Origin: Vulcanimicrobiota bacterium
GTDB lineage: Bacteria > Eremiobacterota > Eremiobacteria > Baltobacterales > Baltobacteraceae
Reading direction: 5' to 3'
Assembly: GCA_028287545.1 (NCBI GenBank)
Contig: JAQBPL010000203.1
Span: forward strand, 1 to 35,256
Length of the DNA stretch: 35,256 bases
In this document: piece by piece, positions 29,884 to 35,256 of the stretch
How positions within the stretch are numbered: the first letter of the stretch is position 1
Layout of the letters: every line of letters begins with the position of its first letter
Position numbers and translations under genes: made by a program
The notes under the pieces: generated by a model
Seen by the model: only the letters and a program-made list of their open reading frames with translations
What the model was told of the DNA's origin: nothing
Databases searched by the model: none

Positions 29884-32324
29884 TGCGCGTGCGCCTCGAG
29901 CGCCGCGCCGAAGACGAGACGACCGTCACGCTCGTCACCCGCGCGGCGTTCCCCGACGGACCATTGCGATTGCGCTACGCGACGCGAACGGGCGCGCTGC
30001 TGCGCGTCGACGGCGTCGCACGCGGCGCGTTCGACGCGAAGCACCCCTCGATCGTGCTGCCGCCGGCGGGAGGCGAGCACGAGATCGCGCTCGAGGTCGA
30101 ATTGCACGCGCTCCCCGTCGCGGGACTTCCCTCCGGTGACGGGCTGCGCTGGCGCGTGATGCTGCTCCGCGCGCACGAAAACCCGCGCGAGGAACTCGAC
30201 GTCGAAGCGGCGGTTCCCCAGCCGGCCGCCACGGCGCTCGACGTGCCGCTGGTCGGCCATTCGCACCTCGACGTCGCATGGCTGTGGACGTACGATGCGA
30301 CGAAGCGCAAAGCGGTGCGCACGTTCGTGACGGCGTTGCGCGAACTCGAGAACGACGAACGGTTCGTGTTCTCTCAGAGCCAGCCGCAGCTCTATGCGTG
30401 GGCGTTCGCGGCGGAGCCGGACCTGGCGGCCCGCGTGCGCTCGCACTGCGCGGCCGGTTGGGACGCGAGCGTCGCGACGATGTGGGTCGAACCCGACCTG
30501 CACGCACCCAGCGGGGAATCGGTCCTGCGCCAGTTCGCGCACGGCGTCGCGTGGACGCGCGAAACGCTCGGTCTCACGCCGACCGTCGCGTGGCTGCCCG
30601 ACACGTTCGGTTTTCCGTCGACCTTCCCGTCGCTGGCGGCGCACGCGGGCGTCCCGTATTTCGCCACGACGAAGCTGCAGTGGAACGAGCGGACTCGCTG
30701 GCCGTACCCGCGCTTCCGCTGGAGCGGCGACGACGGCGCATCGGTTGTCGCAGCCGTCATCGACGCGTACGGCGGCGACCTGACCCCGCAGCGCATCGCG
30801 ACGGCGCGCGAGCGCGACGAGCCGCTCGTCGTCGGCTACGGCGACGGCGGCGGCGGCGCGACCGACGAGCAGCTGGCGCGGGTCGGACCCGGCTCGCGCG
30901 GCTGGACGCCCCTCGACGCGTGGTTCGCTGACGTTGCGGCCCGGCCGTTGCCGGATTACCGCGGCGAACTGTATCTCGAGACGCATCGAGGCACCTACAC
31001 GACGCATCACGACGTGAAAGCGCGCAACGCGACGCTCGAGCGGACGCTGGCGCAAGCGGAAGAACTCGCGGCCTGGTGCGTTGCGGTCCGCGCGCCGCAG
31101 AGCGTGCGCGCGTCGCTGGCAGAAGATCTGCGCACCGCGTGGCGGATCGTGCTGCGGGCGCAATTCCACGACGTGATCGCCGGCACCGCGATCCGCGCGG
31201 TGTACGACGACGTGCATCAGGAGTACGACCGGGCGGAAGCGGTCGCGGCTCGCGTCGCCGCGGCGGCCGCCTCGATCCTGCCGCGCGCCGACCTGCAGCT
31301 CATCGGGCCGCCGGCGCTGGCACCGGAGCGCAACGACGGTCTGTGGGAGTTCCGCAATCCGTACGTGCGGGCGCGCGTCCGCGACGACGGCACGATCGTC
31401 GAGTTCGGCACCGCGGAGGGACCGAACGTCGCGGCGATCGTGAACGCGCTCGCCGCGTACGTCGATCGTCCCAAGGCGTGGGATGCGTGGAACCTCGATG
31501 CGGGATACGAAAATCGTCCGGTCCGCGTGCGGCCGGACGGCGCGTCGCTCGAGGACGGCGCGCTGGCCGTCCGCTTCACGATCGGTCAGCGGTCGCGCGC
31601 GACGATGCGCATCGCGCTGCACGACGGTGAGCCGTTCCTGCGGGTCGAGATCGCGGTCGCCTGGCACGAGGATCACGTCGTGCTCCGCGCCGAGCACCGG
31701 CTCGCCGTCGACGCGCGCGACGTGCGCTACGGTCAGGCGCACGGAACGCTGGTGCGAACCGCGTTTCCCGCCACGGAAGCCGAGCGCGCCCGCTTCGAGG
31801 TTCCGGCGCAGCGCTGGGCGCACGTCACGAGCGACGAGGCGGGGTTCGCGGTCTTCACGCCCGACCTCTACGGCTGGAACGCGGTCGGCCTGCGCAACGG
31901 GGGGATTCGCTTAGGGACGTCGCTGCTGCGCGCACCGCGCTGGCCGGATCCCGCAGCCGACCGCGGCGAAGCGCGTCTCGCGTACGCGTTCGTGCCGACC
32001 GCCGGCGCGCCGATCTCGGCGCTGGAGCACGCGTGGGTCGAGTACACCACCGAAGACCGGGTGCATCTGTTCACCTGCGAGGATCCCTCCGTCCTCATCG
32101 TCGCCGCCTATCCGTCCGCCGACGGGTCTGCCGTGATCGTGCGCGTGCGCGAGTGCGATGGCGAAGCGCGCGCCGTCGCGCTGCGCTGCGGCGGCCGCAT
32201 GCGCGAAGCCGCGTGTATCGACGCCGTCGAACGGCCGATCGGCGGCGACGTGCGCATCGCCGAAGAGGAGCTCCTCTTCGACCTTGGCCCGTTCGCGCTG
32301 CGCTCGTTTCTGGTACGGTTCTAA
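29883..32324 (+). CDS. Glycoside hydrolase family 38 alpha-mannosidase
   Basis: 813 residues from ATG 29883. A beta-sandwich-like N-terminal region (residues 1-115) precedes the GH38 catalytic barrel. The Zn site is in GHSHLDVAWLW (His128, Asp130 by analogy), and the catalytic nucleophile is Asp240 in WLPDTFGFPSTFPS. GYGDGGGGATDE and YLETHRGTYTTHHDVK are further family landmarks, as is FHDVIAGTAIRAVYDD in the helical domain. The C-terminal beta-sandwich domain (DLYGWNAVGLRNGG, VEYTTEDRVHLFTCEDPS) follows. These enzymes hydrolyse alpha-mannosides by a retaining mechanism. No signal peptide, so it acts in the cytosol, perhaps on imported glycans or on recycled mannosylated compounds. It overlaps the CARDB-like gene and is three bases from the HAD gene. 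Confidence 0.93.
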   Translation: MRVRLERRAEDETTVTLVTRAAFPDGPLRLRYATRTGALLRVDGVARGAFDAKHPSIVLPPAGGEHEIALEVELHALPVAGLPSGDGLRWRVMLLRAHENPREELDVEAAVPQPAATALDVPLVGHSHLDVAWLWTYDATKRKAVRTFVTALRELENDERFVFSQSQPQLYAWAFAAEPDLAARVRSHCAAGWDASVATMWVEPDLHAPSGESVLRQFAHGVAWTRETLGLTPTVAWLPDTFGFPSTFPSLAAHAGVPYFATTKLQWNERTRWPYPRFRWSGDDGASVVAAVIDAYGGDLTPQRIATARERDEPLVVGYGDGGGGATDEQLARVGPGSRGWTPLDAWFADVAARPLPDYRGELYLETHRGTYTTHHDVKARNATLERTLAQAEELAAWCVAVRAPQSVRASLAEDLRTAWRIVLRAQFHDVIAGTAIRAVYDDVHQEYDRAEAVAARVAAAAASILPRADLQLIGPPALAPERNDGLWEFRNPYVRARVRDDGTIVEFGTAEGPNVAAIVNALAAYVDRPKAWDAWNLDAGYENRPVRVRPDGASLEDGALAVRFTIGQRSRATMRIALHDGEPFLRVEIAVAWHEDHVVLRAEHRLAVDARDVRYGQAHGTLVRTAFPATEAERARFEVPAQRWAHVTSDEAGFAVFTPDLYGWNAVGLRNGGIRLGTSLLRAPRWPDPAADRGEARLAYAFVPTAGAPISALEHAWVEYTTEDRVHLFTCEDPSVLIVAAYPSADGSAVIVRVRECDGEARAVALRCGGRMREAACIDAVERPIGGDVRIAEEELLFDLGPFALRSFLVRF

Positions 32325-32327
32325 AAC

Positions 32328-33056
32328 ATGCGCTCCATAAACACGGTGCTTTTCGATCTCGACGATACGCTGCACGACGACACGACGGCGTATCGTTCGG
32401 CCGCGCGCTCGGTCTCCGATACGATCGCGCGCGAACGCGGCATCGATGCGCAAACGCTCACCGACGCGTACGATGCGTCGGCGCAGAAGTACTGGGCCGC
32501 ACTCACGACGGCGCACTTGGGCGTCGCGATCTCCGTCGAGCGCGAGCGGATGTGGTACGAAGGGCTGCTGCAGGTCGGCATCGACGACCGCGCCCTCGCG
32601 CACCGCGCCGCCGACGAGTACGTGGCGGCGCGCGCGGGTGCGCTCGAACTGTTCCCGGGGACGATCGAGCTGCTCGAGCGGCTGCGCGAGCGCGGGTGCA
32701 AGCTCGGCCTGGTGACGAACGGCTTCGCCGCGACGCATCACGACAAGATCGACCGCCTCGGCTTGCGCGAGCGAATGGACGCGTTCTTTCTTGCCGACGA
32801 GGTCGGGATGGTGAAGCCTGACCCCGAGCTCTTCCTGCACGCGTGCCGCGCCCTGGGCTCGACGCCCGAACGCACCGCGATGGTCGGCGACCGCTACGAC
32901 CGCGACGTCCGCGGCGCCCACGACGTCGGCATGTTCACCGTGCTCATCGACATCCACCGCAAGCCGATCCCGGCCGAAGGCCCACGTCCCGACGCGATCG
33001 TCGCAACGATCGCCGACGTGCTCGCCGTGCTGCCGCCGGCGCCCGTCGCGGGCTAG
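32328..33056 (+). CDS. HAD-superfamily (YjjG-type) phosphatase
   Basis: 242 residues from ATG 32328, three bases after the mannosidase stop; no strong Shine-Dalgarno, so translation is probably coupled. HAD motifs are in order: motif I VLFDLDDTLHDD (Asp10, Asp12), motif II LVTNGF (Thr), motif III Lys in EVGMVKPDPELFLHAC, motif IV MVGDRYDRDVRGAHDVGM (Asp pair). An all-alpha cap of the C1 type lies between motifs I and II, with ELFPGTIELLERL, which is the look of YjjG/HAD-IA phosphatases acting on nucleotide or sugar phosphates. Cytosolic. The substrate is unknown; the location next to GH38 fits sugar phosphate turnover. The stop overlaps the stop of the convergent TM2 gene by three bases (CTAG). 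Confidence 0.92.
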   Translation: MRSINTVLFDLDDTLHDDTTAYRSAARSVSDTIARERGIDAQTLTDAYDASAQKYWAALTTAHLGVAISVERERMWYEGLLQVGIDDRALAHRAADEYVAARAGALELFPGTIELLERLRERGCKLGLVTNGFAATHHDKIDRLGLRERMDAFFLADEVGMVKPDPELFLHACRALGSTPERTAMVGDRYDRDVRGAHDVGMFTVLIDIHRKPIPAEGPRPDAIVATIADVLAVLPPAPVAG

Positions 33057-33373
33057 AGGCGGCTGCGGGCGCGGGCTGGGGCGAGGCCGTGGACTTGCAT
33101 GATGACCTCGGCTTCGGCCTCGTCGTTGAGGCGCCGGATCTCGCCCGGCATCAGGAAGCAGTCGGCCAGAGGCCAGAGGACCGGGGCGAGCAGCGCGAAC
33201 GCGCCCAACTCGTGGGAGACGGCGACCAGAACGCTCGCGGTGAGGACGCCGAGCATCAGGAGTGCGCGGCCGGTTTGCCCGAGATAGAACCGGTGAGCGC
33301 CCAGCGGGCCGGCCAAGAGCGCGAGCGCGACGGCGATGGTAACGCTCTTCCGTTTCGGTACGAGATCGCTCAT
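33053..33373 (-). CDS. TM2-domain membrane protein
   Basis: 106 residues from ATG 33373, with GGGGAGGG four bases upstream; longer in-frame starts to 33448 have no ribosome-binding site. A basic segment (PKRKS) precedes two hydrophobic helices, with GPLGAHRFYLGQTGRALLML, the G..GAHRFYLG signature of TM2 domains, at the first loop. A third hydrophobic stretch (LLAPVLWPLADCFLMPGEI) follows, then a charged cytosolic tail (RRLNDEAEAE). TM2 proteins are small membrane proteins of uncertain function. The gene is convergent with the HAD gene; both end in the same CTAG, with their stop codons interleaved. Confidence 0.85.
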   Translation of the reverse strand: MSDLVPKRKSVTIAVALALLAGPLGAHRFYLGQTGRALLMLGVLTASVLVAVSHELGAFALLAPVLWPLADCFLMPGEIRRLNDEAEAEVIMQVHGLAPARARSRL

Positions 33374-33488
33374 AAGGCCCTCCCCGCAAGCGCGTCTGCT
33401 GACGATCGTTCGGCTGTTTTCCTCTCCTTCAAGGCAACCCCTGGCCATCGGTGTGATGCGCGCCGAGAGGGGCCATCCGAAGCGTCAA

Positions 33489-33502
33489 CGAACGTATGTT
33501 CG
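33489..33502. promoter_or_regulatory. LexA/SOS box upstream of uvrA
   Basis: CGAACGTATGTTCG is a perfect match to the palindromic consensus CGAAC-N4-GTTCG used by Bacillus- and actinobacteria-type LexA. It lies 61 bases before the uvrA ATG in the 190-base interval after the divergent TM2 gene. A second word, GGAAC-T-GTTCC (33526-33536), has the wrong spacing for LexA. SOS control of uvrA is the known role for such sites. Confidence 0.8.
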
Positions 33503-33563
33503 ATGAGCGTAGGCGCCTCGGTTTTGGAACTGTTCCGTTGCGCGCGCGGGTCTGTGCGGAAGC

Positions 33564-35256
<1,693 letters not shown>

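Noticed and set aside
29862..31823. Long minus-strand open frame opposite the mannosidase gene
   Set aside because: Antisense shadow; the GH38 gene has all family motifs.
33526..33536. GGAAC-T-GTTCC palindrome near uvrA as a second LexA box
   Set aside because: Half-site spacing of one base instead of four.

Overview
High-GC bacterial chromosomal DNA with dense coding on both strands. A TonB-dependent receptor with a carboxypeptidase-regulatory-like N-terminal domain, a lipoprotein HtrA-type protease and a DUF5916 barrel-type protein point to a diderm. The mix of Actinobacteria-like enzymes (lactate monooxygenase, secreted intradiol dioxygenase) with Gram-negative envelope genes would fit a poorly sampled diderm phylum such as Eremiobacterota/WPS-2; this is inference, as no rRNA or tRNA is present.

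Layout. (1) The 3' end of uvrB (1-219) is followed by a block of dispersed palindromic repeats. (2) 608-4433: an NHL-type beta-propeller, an HxlR regulator divergent from yceI, then an overlapping pair of membrane proteins (AceTr-like and TehA/SLAC1-like). (3) 4527-7990: a large secreted mono-haem protein, a small cysteine-containing partner and a lipoprotein HtrA protease. (4) 7991-16153, all minus strand: LysR regulator, cytosolic-looking subtilase, alpha/beta hydrolase, lactate 2-monooxygenase-like flavoenzyme and TonB receptor. The LysR gene is divergent from a tartrate/D-malate dehydrogenase (16254-17327), and a 19-bp palindrome lies over the LysR start. (5) A long palindrome separates that dehydrogenase from a convergent propeller lipoprotein. 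(6) 18878-22584: overlapping hyuA-hyuB (hydantoinase/oxoprolinase type), then an NTF2-like protein, an EamA exporter, a DUF5916 protein and dodecin. (7) 26645-28212: secreted intradiol dioxygenase divergent from a LolA-like protein. (8) 28296-33056: metallo-beta-lactamase-like/cupin fusion, CARDB-like secreted protein, GH38 alpha-mannosidase and HAD phosphatase, the last three tightly packed. (9) A TM2 protein, then uvrA (partial) behind a perfect GAAC-N4-GTTC LexA box.

Main points for a second look: uvrA has codon use unlike the rest of the window (Glu GAG:GAA about 40:2 after the first 50 codons, against about 1:1 in neighbours), suggesting transfer, recombination or an assembly join; a dispersed palindrome family; a subtilase with two tandem propeptide-like domains and no signal peptide, coupled to an alpha/beta hydrolase; a consensus promoter predicting a leaderless mRNA; and convergent genes that mostly abut or overlap at their stops. 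I found no CRISPR array, insertion sequence, prophage, tRNA or rRNA.
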